Part shown: positions 39,509-47,650 of the stretch, one piece after another | Layout of the letters: each line of letters starts with the position of its first letter | How positions within the stretch are numbered: position 1 is the first letter of the stretch | DNA from: Sva-07 sp963717385 | GTDB taxonomy: Bacteria; Actinomycetota; Acidimicrobiia; Acidimicrobiales; Ilumatobacteraceae | Direction: 5' to 3' | Assembly (NCBI GenBank): GCA_963717385.1 | Contig: CAVQWE010000001.1 | Span: 58,183 to 122,182, forward strand | DNA: 64,000 nt | Program-made: the position numbers and the translations under genes | Notes under the pieces: model-generated | What the model was told of the DNA's origin: nothing | Seen by the model: the letters and a program-made list of their open reading frames with translations, nothing else | The model's database searches: none

Positions 39509-40808
39509 ATGATGCGCGACCACCACGACCCCGACGCCACGCCCGAACTCCAAGACGAGTTCTGGGGCGAGCAGACCGAATGGACGCCTCAGGCCACCCC
39601 GCCGAGCGAGCGCCACGGGGTCGGCTCCACCATCGGCCGTTGGTGGGATGGCCTGCTGGGTGGTCGCACCGAAGACGCCCGACGCGTGCACGGCGAGGCC
39701 GGCGCCGGTCGCCGACACGACGATGCGCTCGATGCCCCGGTCCCGGCCCGTGCCCCCGAATTCGAATCTGACGCAGCCGACGATGGTTGGGAGTTCGAAC
39801 CCGAACCGCAGCCGATTCGCGGCGCTGGTGTCGACCCGCTGATCGCCCGCCTCGGCGGCCTCGCCGTCATCCTCACGCTCGCCGCCCCGTTGGTGGTGGG
39901 CTTCACGGGGTCGGGTTCCGACTCCGACGATTCGCTGTCGACCGCGATCGCCAGCGCTCCAGCCGCTGCGCAGTTCGACACCACCGGAGCCGAGACGACC
40001 CAGGGCGACACCTCGAGTGCGCCGACCGCGCCGACAACTCCGGCGTCGACAGCCGGTGCCGGGTCCGACTCGTCGACCACTGTCCAGGCCGACCCAGCCG
40101 AGCAGCCATCGTCGACGGCCAGCGGCGTCGGTGTCCGCCGAATCCGCTTCGCTCGAAGCATCAGCCACTCAGTCTGACGAGGCTGCGGCGACCGCGACGA
40201 CACCCACCACCGTTGCCGCATGTGGCAATCGGTACGAACTGGCCTCAGGCGACTACTGGATCCGCATCGCCGACGCCGCCGATGTGTCGCTCGCCGACCT
40301 GCTCGACGTGAACGACGCCTCTGTCGACACCGTGCTCGTGCCGGGCCGATCGATCTGTCTCCCGGTCGGGGCATCCACACCGGCGCCGCCGCCCACCGTG
40401 GCAACGACCGCACCGTCGAGCAAGACGAACAACACGACCGCTCCCAGCAACAACACGCAATCGACACGAGCACCCGCCACCACCGCAGCGCCGGCTCCGA
40501 CCATCACCACGCCATCACGACCCGCAGCGGTGCCCGAGTCAGCTGCTGCTGCGATCATCCGCGAGGTCTGGCCCGACGAACTCGAAGAACGTGCACTGCA
40601 GATCGCCTGGCGCGAGAGCAACCACCAGTCCAACGTCAACAACTTCTGCTGCTACGGGCTGTTCCAGATCTACTACAGCGTCCACCGAAGCTGGCTGGCG
40701 ACGATCGGTGTGAACTCCGCCCAGGACCTGTTCGACCCGAGGGCGAACGCCATTGCCGCCTACACGCTGTACCAGCGCGCAGGTGGTTGGGGCCCCTGGG
40801 GCGGTTGA
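39509..40808 (+). CDS. LysM and transglycosylase-like wall protein (frameshifted as assembled)
   Basis: About 430 residues. A charged cytoplasmic N-terminus (MMRDHHDPDATPELQDEFWGEQTEW) leads to one membrane helix (LGGLAVILTLAAPLVVGFTGS), then an Ala/Ser/Thr linker. Next is a LysM-like motif (CGNRYELASGDYWIRIADAADVSLADLLDVNDASVDTVLVPGRSICLPVG). The C-terminal lytic-transglycosylase-like domain reads ERALQIAWRESNHQSNVNNFCCYGLFQIYYSVHRSWL...FDPRANAIAAYTLYQRAGGWGPW, with candidate catalytic Glu in AWRESN. One base is lost or gained near 40125 within the linker, separating the two frames. It likely cleaves peptidoglycan outside the cell. Confidence 0.85.
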
Positions 40809-40867
40809 TCGAAGTTCGTCGGCGGCAAGTCGACGAGTTGCGTCTACACTGTCGCCCGTCACAAATT

Positions 40868-40940
40868 GCGCTCGTAGCTCAATGGATAGAGCACTTGACT
40901 ACGGATCAAGCGGTTGGGAGTTCGACTCTCTCCGAGCGCG
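40868..40940 (+). tRNA. tRNA-Arg (anticodon ACG)
   Basis: Acceptor GCGCTCG (40868-40874) pairs with CGAGCGC (40933-40939), discriminator G. The anticodon stem-loop is CTTGA-CTACGGA-TCAAG with ACG at 40901-40903, presumably read as ICG after deamination. CCA is not encoded. TACACT at 40845-40850 is a possible -10. Confidence 0.94.
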
Positions 40941-40948
40941 CAGGGCAG

Positions 40949-40993
40949 AGGTCCTGGTAGACCGGCAGAAAGGCTGATCTACCAGGACCTTTT
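40949..40993 (+). terminator. Rho-independent terminator of tRNA-Arg
   Basis: AGGTCCTGGTAGA (40949-40961) pairs perfectly with TCTACCAGGACCT (40978-40990), followed by a T-run. It is the most conventional intrinsic terminator in the window and lies 8 bp past the tRNA. Confidence 0.88.
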
Positions 40994-41315
40994 CCGCGTC
41001 TGAGCGCCATCGCGACTGGCAAGTTGTGGGGTGCACCCCCGCCAAGGCGCTGGGTGGGCGATGGCGTGAAGCTGAATCGCGAGCGTTGTCGTTCCCTGAC
41101 ACCCGACCCGTACGGCGTGGCTCGGAGTCCACTCGTTCGACCGGAGGCGGCTGGGCGGCTTCGCCGGGGAGGTTGAGCCGCAGGGTCACGTAGAACTCGT
41201 CGAGCAAGGGGCGATCCTCGGGGTGGAACGGTTTGCACAGCGGCAGCAGGGCGTTGACGAAGCCGATGAACCGCTCGCGCCGAGCGAGCCGACTCGCACT
41301 GTGTAGCGTCCGAGC
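40994..41315. other. 322-bp gap with a short coding-like stretch on the minus strand
   Basis: No complete gene is seen. The minus strand from about 41293 to 41160 reads RRERFIGFVNALLPLCKPFHPEDRPLLDEFYVTLRLNLPGEA with strong GC3 bias, like real coding sequence. The flanks of this stretch do not look coding and no start is evident. It may be a remnant of a decayed gene. Its position next to a tRNA is compatible with an old integration scar, but no attachment repeat or integrase is visible. Confidence 0.3.
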
Positions 41316-41999
41316 GTGGCCGACACTGATCGACAGTTCGACGCCGTTCTGTTCGATTGGTGCGGCACCCTCGTCGAGTACCCGACACGCGAGCAGCGAT
41401 TCACCCGAGTGCTCGAACGGCTCGGCCGCCCACACGACCGACGAACGGTCGACGAGCTGTCGCAAGCGTTCGCCACGGCCAAGGCCCACCCGGAAGCGAT
41501 CGAGTCGGATCGACACTGCGATCTCTCCGCTGCGAATCACGAAGCGTCCAAGCTGCTCACCTGCAAACTGGCCGGATTCGACGACGAACTGGCTGCAGCG
41601 CTCGAGCAGTCCTACGGCGACTTCACCACGTACCGCACCTACCCGGAAGTCGTCGAGGTGATCACGACGCTTCATCGACACGGCGTCGAGATCGTCATCG
41701 TGAGTGACTTCCATGTCGATCTGCGTCCGTGGTTCGCGTCGCTCGGCGTCCTCGACTGCATCGCCGGGTTCGCGATCTCCTACGAGGTGGGCGCCACGAA
41801 ACCCGATCGACGCATGTTCGACGCTGCGCTCGGCACGATCAGCACACCAGCTCAACGCTGTCTCATGGTTGGCGACAACCCGGGGCCCGACACAGGCGCT
41901 GCTGCACTCGGGATCAGCACGCTCATCGTGCCGGTCGAACGCGTCGATCGCCCTGCACTGCTCCACCGCGTCGCAGCTCTCGCCGTTGCGTCGACCTGA
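41316..41999 (+). CDS. HAD-superfamily hydrolase
   Basis: A 227-residue phosphatase/dehalogenase-like enzyme. Motif I is D14-W-C-G-T with the nucleophile Asp. The second position is Cys rather than Asp, as in dehalogenase-like members that have Tyr there. Motif II is Ser in IVIVSDFH, motif III Lys in GATKPDRRMFDAAL, and motif IV GDNPGPD. The cap is the helical insertion at residues about 20-95. The GTG at 41316 is used. The substrate is unknown. Confidence 0.88.
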   Translation: MADTDRQFDAVLFDWCGTLVEYPTREQRFTRVLERLGRPHDRRTVDELSQAFATAKAHPEAIESDRHCDLSAANHEASKLLTCKLAGFDDELAAALEQSYGDFTTYRTYPEVVEVITTLHRHGVEIVIVSDFHVDLRPWFASLGVLDCIAGFAISYEVGATKPDRRMFDAALGTISTPAQRCLMVGDNPGPDTGAAALGISTLIVPVERVDRPALLHRVAALAVAST

Positions 42000-42058
42000 A
42001 CCGATCCGGTTGTCCGTTGTTGCCGGCAGCAATCGCGAATTGCCGTACAGTCGCCGTC

Positions 42059-42847
42059 GTGAGAATTGCAGCGGTGGTGGTGGTTGGCGTCGCAGTGCTT
42101 GCTGCGTGCAGCACTACCGACGACTCGTCTGTGGACAGTGTCGCTCGACCCGAGTCCGTTGTCCCGACCGATCCGGTCGACTTTGCTGGTTACACCGTTG
42201 TTGCGGGGGACACGCTCAGTGCCATCGCCGATCGAGCCGGAGTCTCGCTCTCCGATCTTGTTGACGCGAACGGCTGGCCTGATGGAAGCGACCACTTGAT
42301 CCTGCCGGGCGATGTCATTGCGCTCCCGCAGGGCGCGAGGCCGCCGGGTTCAGCCCCGCCTCCTTCGGCAGGTGGGTCCGATCCGGTGGAAGAGTCGGGT
42401 GGCTACCAAGCGATTTCGAGTCCCGCTGTCGCATCGCTGCAGGTCGACCAGAAGACGAATCCGATCGTCGATCCGCTTCCAGACGGTGAGTACTGGAGCT
42501 GGGACTACACCTCCGATGGTCAGGATGTGAGCTTCACGCTGGTGCAGTTCTTCGTCGGCGACGCGTGCCGCGAGCGATTCGACGACTGCGCCAGCGACAA
42601 CAACACGCTCCAACTACCGAGCGCCACGGTGGGTTTGTCGGCGTCTGCGCCGACGTCGGTCGTCTGGTGCTGCGTAGGGGGTTCGTTCGAGTCGTACCGC
42701 GTCTCGAATCGCGAGTTCGCACGACTCGTAGCGGGGTTTGCACCAGCTTCTGATGCACCGGCCGGCTTTGCCTATTCGCGGTCGGGGGCCGTCGTCACCG
42801 TTCGAGATGGCCAGGCTGTAGCGGTCGACCAAGTCTTCACTTCATAG
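42059..42847 (+). CDS. LysM-domain lipoprotein
   Basis: A 262-residue surface protein. The lipoprotein signal VRIAAVVVVGVAVLAAC has lipobox LAAC at Cys17. One LysM domain follows (YTVVAGDTLSAIADRAGVSLSDLVDANGWPDGSDHLILPGDVIALP), which binds glycan chains. A Pro/Ser linker leads to a C-terminal domain of unknown type with several Cys (DACRERFDDCASDN; SVVWCCVGG). Base composition is slightly more relaxed than that of its neighbours. No operon partners are evident. Confidence 0.85.
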   Translation: MRIAAVVVVGVAVLAACSTTDDSSVDSVARPESVVPTDPVDFAGYTVVAGDTLSAIADRAGVSLSDLVDANGWPDGSDHLILPGDVIALPQGARPPGSAPPPSAGGSDPVEESGGYQAISSPAVASLQVDQKTNPIVDPLPDGEYWSWDYTSDGQDVSFTLVQFFVGDACRERFDDCASDNNTLQLPSATVGLSASAPTSVVWCCVGGSFESYRVSNREFARLVAGFAPASDAPAGFAYSRSGAVVTVRDGQAVAVDQVFTS

Positions 42848-42987
42848 GGTGGGCAGTCAGCCTGTGCTGGCCTGACGTTGTCGAGCGGGTCGCTCGAGTT
42901 GCCGCCGGAGGGCCGAACGCACTGCTCGGGAGCGCGATTCGACAAGTCGGTCGTCGACCCGCTGTTGGTCTCGCTTGGTCTCCGGCG

Positions 42988-43266
42988 ATGACCCCGCCGA
43001 TAACCGCACAAGAAATTCTCGATCACGCCGACGAACTCTCTGCTCGATTCGAGACGCACGAACAAGCTCAGGGTATCCACGACGCAACCGAACTTCGAAC
43101 GGTGCGCGAAGCGTTCCTCGCCCGCGCCGATGCCGAACGAGCACTCGGCAGCGCTGTCGTCCGAGCCCGTCACGAGGGACACTCTTGGGCGTCGATCGGC
43201 GCGATGGTGGGAACCTCGGGCGAGGCAGCGCGACAGCGTTACGGACAATCCGTCACCGCTTCGTAG
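42988..43266 (+). CDS. Small helix-turn-helix protein
   Basis: A 92-residue predicted DNA-binding protein. The C-terminal half, ALGSAVVRARHEGHSWASIGAMVGTSGEAARQRYG, has the SWxxIGxxxGxSxxAARQRYG form of HTH found in many short actinobacterial proteins. The N-terminal half is helical and charged. Target and role are unknown. It lies just upstream of a toxin-antitoxin pair but is separated from it by that pair's own operator, so it is probably independent. Confidence 0.65.
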   Translation: MTPPITAQEILDHADELSARFETHEQAQGIHDATELRTVREAFLARADAERALGSAVVRARHEGHSWASIGAMVGTSGEAARQRYGQSVTAS

Positions 43267-43308
43267 AGCCAACCACGCCGCCCCGAACTACCGCTCTGCT
43301 TGCGTCGG

Positions 43309-43334
43309 TAGAATGCTGTAGCACGTAGTGCTAC
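43309..43334 (+). promoter_or_regulatory. Putative promoter -10 and operator of the Phd/PIN toxin-antitoxin pair
   Basis: GTAGCAC-GTA-GTGCTAC (43318-43334) is a perfect inverted repeat 9 bp before the antitoxin ATG. TAGAAT at 43309-43314 is a good -10 match. An antitoxin-bound palindrome covering the start of transcription is the usual autoregulatory design in type II systems. Confidence 0.7.
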
Positions 43335-43343
43335 GGTGGGTTC

Positions 43344-43598
43344 ATGACTCAGGCCATCACGCAACGCGAGCTTCGCAACGACAGCGGTGAGATCATGCGC
43401 CGTCTCGACCATGGTGAAACCTTCATCGTGACACGCAACGGAACACCGGTCGGCGAATTGACTCCCATGCGCCGTCACCGTTTCGTATCCACCGACGCCG
43501 TCGCCGCGATGTTCCGCAATGCCCCGCCGATCGACGCGGCCAGATTCCGAGCGGACCTCGACGAGATTGCAGACCAGGACGCTGCGCCTCGTGCCTGA
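43344..43598 (+). CDS. Phd/YefM-family type II antitoxin
   Basis: An 84-residue antitoxin. The N-terminal Phd/YefM DNA-binding domain reads MTQAITQRELRNDSGEIMRRLDHGETFIVTRNGTPVGELTPMRR. The acidic C-terminus (FRADLDEIADQDAAPRA) would wrap the toxin. It overlaps the toxin gene by 8 bp, so translation is coupled. It probably represses its own promoter through the upstream palindrome. Confidence 0.92.
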   Translation: MTQAITQRELRNDSGEIMRRLDHGETFIVTRNGTPVGELTPMRRHRFVSTDAVAAMFRNAPPIDAARFRADLDEIADQDAAPRA

Positions 43599-44001
43599 CG
43601 AGCGACGGCCACGAGGATTACTCGATACCTCGGTGGTCATCGATCTCGAACACCTCGACATTGCCCTGCTGCCCATCGAGTCTGCAGTCAGCGCAATCAC
43701 CATGGCCGAACTGGCCGCCGGACCGCACGCTACCCAAGACACCGACGAGCGTGCACGCCGACAAGACCGGTTGCAACGCGCCGAAGCCGCCTTTGACCCG
43801 CTGCCCTTCGATTCCGAGGCTGCGCGCGCACACGGCCGCGTCTACGCAGCGGTCGTCGGAGCCGGCCGCAAAGCCCGCGGGGCACGGGCAGTCGACCTGC
43901 TGATCGCCGCAACAGCGTGCTCGCACGGGCTCCCGCTCTACACGCGAAACCCCTCCGACTTCCAGGCTCTCGGCAACCTCGTCGAAGTCCTGTCCGTCTG
44001 A
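43591..44001 (+). CDS. PIN-domain toxin (VapC family)
   Basis: A 136-residue endoribonuclease toxin. The four acidic metal-binding residues of the PIN fold are visible: D12 in LLDTSVVID, E40 in TMAELAAG, D102 in ARAVDLLIAATA and D123 in TRNPSDFQAL. The length is typical for VapC. The GTG at 43591 lies inside the antitoxin's last codons. The RNA target cannot be inferred. Confidence 0.93.
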   Translation: MPDERRPRGLLDTSVVIDLEHLDIALLPIESAVSAITMAELAAGPHATQDTDERARRQDRLQRAEAAFDPLPFDSEAARAHGRVYAAVVGAGRKARGARAVDLLIAATACSHGLPLYTRNPSDFQALGNLVEVLSV

Positions 44002-44238
44002 ACGACCACGAGCCGACCTGCCGCTCGGCGTGCACTCATCGGCAAGGATCGAGTTGTGTCCATCAATCACACAACGGCCGACCTCGCGGCCCGCTACCTC
44101 CGGTCCGGTTGATCGAACAGCCTCCGGTGTGGCTGGACGCACACCGCAGCACACCGGTCACCAAACGGGCCTCGGTACCCACATATTGGCGTTCCCCGCC
44201 CGCCTCGTCGTTTTCATCCTGCGTTGTGTCAACAATTC

Positions 44239-44266
44239 CTCAAGTTGCCGAGGGCTCGGGTCGATG
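44239..44266 (+). promoter_or_regulatory. Possible FliA/sigma-28-like promoter of the GGDEF gene
   Basis: CTCA (44239-44242), 17 bp, then GTCGAT (44260-44265) resembles the CTCA-N15-17-GCCGAA motif known for FliA-type promoters in motile actinomycetes. The expected transcription start is near 44272, almost at the ATG (44274), implying a leaderless or near-leaderless mRNA. The -10 has two mismatches. The rest of the 44002-44273 gap shows no gene. Confidence 0.35.
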
Positions 44267-44273
44267 AAGACTC

Positions 44274-45605
44274 ATGAGACTGTTCCGCCTCGGTGCGTTG
44301 GTCGGCAGCGTCGTGCTGCTCGTGGCCACCACGGTCTCGATGTTCAACAACCGCTCCGAGCTGCGCGCCGAGCAGAACGCACGCGTCACCGCGACGGTCC
44401 TCGTGGCCGATCAGTCGGTCGAGAGCACGATCGTGCGGGCACTCGCCGTTGTTCGGATGGCAACCGAAGCGAACGAACCGACCGAGCTCGTGCGCTCGTT
44501 CGGGCCCGACGCCTCGGCGTGCAATTCGATCGGTGACCAGACACGGTGCACCGGCGGCGACCTGTCTGCACTGTCCGCGTTCGGGAATGCTGCCGCGGCA
44601 TCAGCGGTGCTCGGAGAACCCGCGTTGGTGGTCGACGAATCGACCGAGTCGCTCCTGGTGGTGGCTCGCGGCGACGTGACCAGCGCGTTGCTGCTGCCGG
44701 TGTCGGCCCTGATCGACGCTCGCGCCGCAGCGACGATCGGCGACTACGGCGCTGACATCGACATCGACCTCTCGACGGTCGGGGCCGACAGCGAAGCTGC
44801 ACGCACCGGGCCGCTGTCGGATTCTGGGCGACGGATCGTCACCGACACCCTCGCACTGCCCGACGACGGTGGTTCGGTCAGCGTGGTTGCGTCGATCGAC
44901 GACGACGTCGCTCTCTTCGGCGACGGTGTCGCCGGCTACCTGATTCTGCTCGGCCTGGGCACGTTGCTGATGGGTCTCGCAGCTTGGACCTTCCTGTTGG
45001 ATCGCCGAATGCTCGAACGCCGGGCCACCACCGACGCGCTCACCGGGCTCGTCAACCGTCGCGAATTCGAGCGGGTGACCGAGGAGGCCCTGCTCGCCGC
45101 CGACCGGTTCGACACCGGTGCCTGCCTGATGCTGATCGACCTCAACGGGTTCAAGCAGATCAACGACACGCTCGGCCACCAATTCGGTGACCTCGTGCTG
45201 CAAGCGGCCGCCGAACGACTCAGCTCGGCGGTCCGCGACACCGACGTCGTTGCGCGTTGGGGTGGCGACGAATTCGTCATCTTGCTCACAGGTGTCAACG
45301 ACGGTGCTGGCGTGCGCGCCAGTGCCGAGCGCATCGGCCGTTCGCTGGCGGCGACGCCGATTGCCGGTGATGTCGTTGTCCACGCGGCGATCGGGGCAGC
45401 GCTGTTCCCGCGTCACGGACGCGAGCTCGACGAGCTGATCAGCGCTGCGGACGTCGCCATGTACAGCGCGAAGTCGACCGGTGTCGTCTATCGGCTCGCC
45501 GATGTCCATTCGGTCGATCTCGCAGCCGAGGAAGTCGCGGCCGCTCACGTCTACGAGGGGCCCGAGCGGCGCAGTGCCAGCTCGGACGTCGAGACGTCCG
45601 CATAG
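44274..45605 (+). CDS. Membrane-bound diguanylate cyclase (GGDEF)
   Basis: A 443-residue cyclic-di-GMP synthase. It has an N-terminal helix (LGALVGSVVLLVATTVSMF), a roughly 200-residue extracytoplasmic sensor region, a second helix (YLILLGLGTLLMGLAAWTFLL), then a GGDEF domain (from about residue 250: TTDALTGLVNRREFERV). The active-site motif is intact as RWGGDEF (about residues 328-334), with DLNGFKQINDTLGH for metal and substrate binding. No RxxD inhibitory site is obvious. The output could reach the pilin cassette 10 kb away, but that is only an inference from the shared promoter-like motif. Confidence 0.93.
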   Translation: MRLFRLGALVGSVVLLVATTVSMFNNRSELRAEQNARVTATVLVADQSVESTIVRALAVVRMATEANEPTELVRSFGPDASACNSIGDQTRCTGGDLSALSAFGNAAAASAVLGEPALVVDESTESLLVVARGDVTSALLLPVSALIDARAAATIGDYGADIDIDLSTVGADSEAARTGPLSDSGRRIVTDTLALPDDGGSVSVVASIDDDVALFGDGVAGYLILLGLGTLLMGLAAWTFLLDRRMLERRATTDALTGLVNRREFERVTEEALLAADRFDTGACLMLIDLNGFKQINDTLGHQFGDLVLQAAAERLSSAVRDTDVVARWGGDEFVILLTGVNDGAGVRASAERIGRSLAATPIAGDVVVHAAIGAALFPRHGRELDELISAADVAMYSAKSTGVVYRLADVHSVDLAAEEVAAAHVYEGPERRSASSDVETSA

Positions 45606-45624
45606 GTCGAGACGCCCGCATAGG
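45589..45624. repeat. Tandem 18-bp duplication at the GGDEF stop codon
   Basis: GTCGAGACGTCCGCATAG is followed directly by GTCGAGACGCCCGCATAG (one difference). The first copy encodes the last residues and stop of the GGDEF protein (VETSA-stop); the second lies downstream. It looks like a recent slippage or duplication event. Confidence 0.7.
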
Positions 45625-45632
45625 GTGGCGGC

Positions 45633-46839
45633 GTGTCGCCGACCGATCCGCTCACCGCGAAGCTCGCTGGCTTCGGTACGACGATCTTCGCTGAGATGTC
45701 GGCGCTGGCCGTCGAGACCGGAGCGGTCAATCTCGGCCAGGGTTTCCCCGACACCGACGGGCCCATCGAGGTGCTCGACGCCGCGGTTGCAGCGATCCGG
45801 TCGGGTGTCAACCAGTACCCACCAGGTCCTGGGATGGCGCAGCTGCGCGAGGCGATCGCCGACCATCAGCTGCGTTGGTACGGCATCGAGCTCGACCCGG
45901 CGAGTGAGGTCGTGGTCACCGCCGGAGCCACCGAGGCGCTGGCCGGTGCACTGCTCGGAATGCTCGACGCCGGTGACGAAGTTGTCGTGTTCGAGCCGAT
46001 GTACGACAGCTACCAGGCCTGCATCTCTCTGGCGGGTGCCCGTGCGGTGCCCGTGCTGCTCGCTCCCGGCGCGGACGGTCGCTACACGTTCGATCCCGAC
46101 GAGTTGAACGCAGCCGTTTCCGATCGCACGAAACTGATCCTGCTCAACACACCGCACAACCCGACCGGCAAGGTGTTCACCCGCGACGAACTCGACGCTG
46201 GTCGCCCGGTTGGCGATCGAGCGCGACCTCATCGTGGTCACCGACGAGGTGTACGAGCACTTGCTGTTCGACGGGCGCGAGCACATCCCGATGGCGACGT
46301 TGCCCGACATGTGGGAACGCACGTTGACGATCTCGTCGGGCGGCAAGACGTTTCACACCACCGGCTGGAAGATCGGATGGATGTCGGGGCCCGAGCCCTT
46401 GGTCACCGCAGCCAAGACCGCCAAGCAGTTCCTCACCTATGTGAACGGTGCGCCGTTCCAACCAGCGATGGCGGTCGGCCTCGCATTGCCGGACTCGTAC
46501 TTCAGCGAGCTGGCAGCGACGTTGCAGACCGCCCGCGATCATCTGGTCGCCGGGTTGCGCGCTGCTGGGTTCGTGGCGTTCGAGCCCGAGGCGACGTATT
46601 TCACCACGGTCGACATCCGTCCGCTCGACCCGAGCGGCGATGGCCAAGCGTTCTGCCGCTCGTTGCCGGCGCGCTGCGGCGTGGTGGCCGTGCCCAACGA
46701 GGTGTTCTACGCCCGACGCGAACACGGGCGTCACCTGGTGCGTTTCGCGTGCTGCAAACGCATCGAGGTGATCGACGAAGCGGTCGAACGGCTCACCGCC
46801 GGGTTCGCCGCCGGTTCTGCGGGACGGAGCGGCTCGTGA
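45633..46839 (+). CDS. PLP-dependent class I/II aminotransferase (frameshifted as assembled)
   Basis: About 400 residues, of the YbdL/kynurenine-aminotransferase-like group. Features are VNLGQGFPDTDGPIEVLDAA, the cofactor-phosphate loop GATEALAGAL, LLNTPHNPTGKVF, VVTDEVYEHLLFDG, Schiff-base Lys in SSGGKTFHTTGWKIGW, and the final Arg in HLVRFACCK. A break near 46195 separates ELDAL from VARLAIERDLIVV. The GTG at 45633 is chosen as start. It overlaps the downstream nitrilase-family gene by GTGA, matching methionine-salvage pairs of a glutamine transaminase and omega-amidase. Confidence 0.9.
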
Positions 46840-47615
46840 CGAAGGTGCGCGTCGCCGCGGTCCAACACGACATCGCATGGCACGACCGGACGGCGAACTT
46901 CGAGCACCTCGCGCCGATGGTTGCCGGAGCTGCCGCGAGTGGCGCTCGTGTCGTGCTGTTGACCGAGACGTTCTCGACCGGGTTCTCGTTCGATTCGCCC
47001 GACATCGCCGAACCCGAGGGCGGACCGTCGTCGCAATTCCTGACCGAGATGGCGACCACCCACGGGGTGTGGGTGGGCGGCTCGTGCCCCGAGATCGCGC
47101 CCGAAGCGCCTGGCGACGATCAGCGCCCCTCGAACGTGTTCGTGCTGGTGTCGCCCGACGGCGTGGCGACCCGATATCGCAAGATCCATCCGTTCTCGCA
47201 CGCCGACGAAGAGCGGTACGTCCGCGCCGGCAGCGAGTTCGTCACGGTCGACATCGACGGGCTGCGGTGCGCATTGTTCGTCTGCTACGACCTGCGTTTC
47301 GCAGACGAGTTCTGGGCGTTGGCCGGCGACGTCGACGCGTACCTGCTCGTCGCCAACTGGCCGGCGAAACGGCGTGTGCACTGGTCGACGCTGCTTCGGG
47401 CCCGAGCGATCGAGAACCAGGCCTACGTCGTGGGGGTCAACCGGGTCGGCTCTGGTGGCGGGCTCGACTACTCGGGCGACAGCGCGATCATCGACCCGTT
47501 GGGCGACGTGCTCGCCACGGGCTCAGGCGGCGAAACGGTGCTGCTCGCCGACCTCGACCCTGCCCGTGTCGCCTCGACGCGCAGCCACTTCCGTTTCCTC
47601 CAAGACCGCCGCTGA
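46836..47615 (+). CDS. Carbon-nitrogen hydrolase, omega-amidase/YafV-like
   Basis: A 259-residue nitrilase-superfamily amidase. The catalytic triad is visible as E44 (LLTETFSTGF), K116 (RYRKIHPFSHADEERYVRAG) and C150 (ALFVCYDLRF). The sequence around these, and ANWPAKRRVHWSTLLRARAIENQAYVVGVNRVG, match omega-amidases acting on 2-oxoglutaramate or 2-oxosuccinamate. It is coupled to the aminotransferase, which would supply the 2-oxo acid amide. The stop lies at the start of the palindrome at 47616. Confidence 0.9.
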   Translation: MTKVRVAAVQHDIAWHDRTANFEHLAPMVAGAAASGARVVLLTETFSTGFSFDSPDIAEPEGGPSSQFLTEMATTHGVWVGGSCPEIAPEAPGDDQRPSNVFVLVSPDGVATRYRKIHPFSHADEERYVRAGSEFVTVDIDGLRCALFVCYDLRFADEFWALAGDVDAYLLVANWPAKRRVHWSTLLRARAIENQAYVVGVNRVGSGGGLDYSGDSAIIDPLGDVLATGSGGETVLLADLDPARVASTRSHFRFLQDRR

Positions 47616-47650
47616 CACGTTCACGATGTGTCAGACACATCGTGAACGTC
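47616..47650. terminator. Long perfect palindrome between converging genes (GTC-A-GAC core)
   Basis: ACGTTCACGATGTGTC-A-GACACATCGTGAACGT (47617-47649) is perfect over 16-bp arms with a single central A. It fills the gap between the amidase stop (47615) and the GNAT stop (47649). Likely role: bidirectional terminator. It has the same GTC-W-GAC core as the elements at 24459 and 32868 but different arm sequence. Confidence 0.8.

Noticed and set aside
40868..44001. Genomic island integrated at tRNA-Arg
   Set aside because: A toxin-antitoxin pair and a gene fragment are nearby, but there is no integrase, no attachment repeat and no clear base-composition shift.
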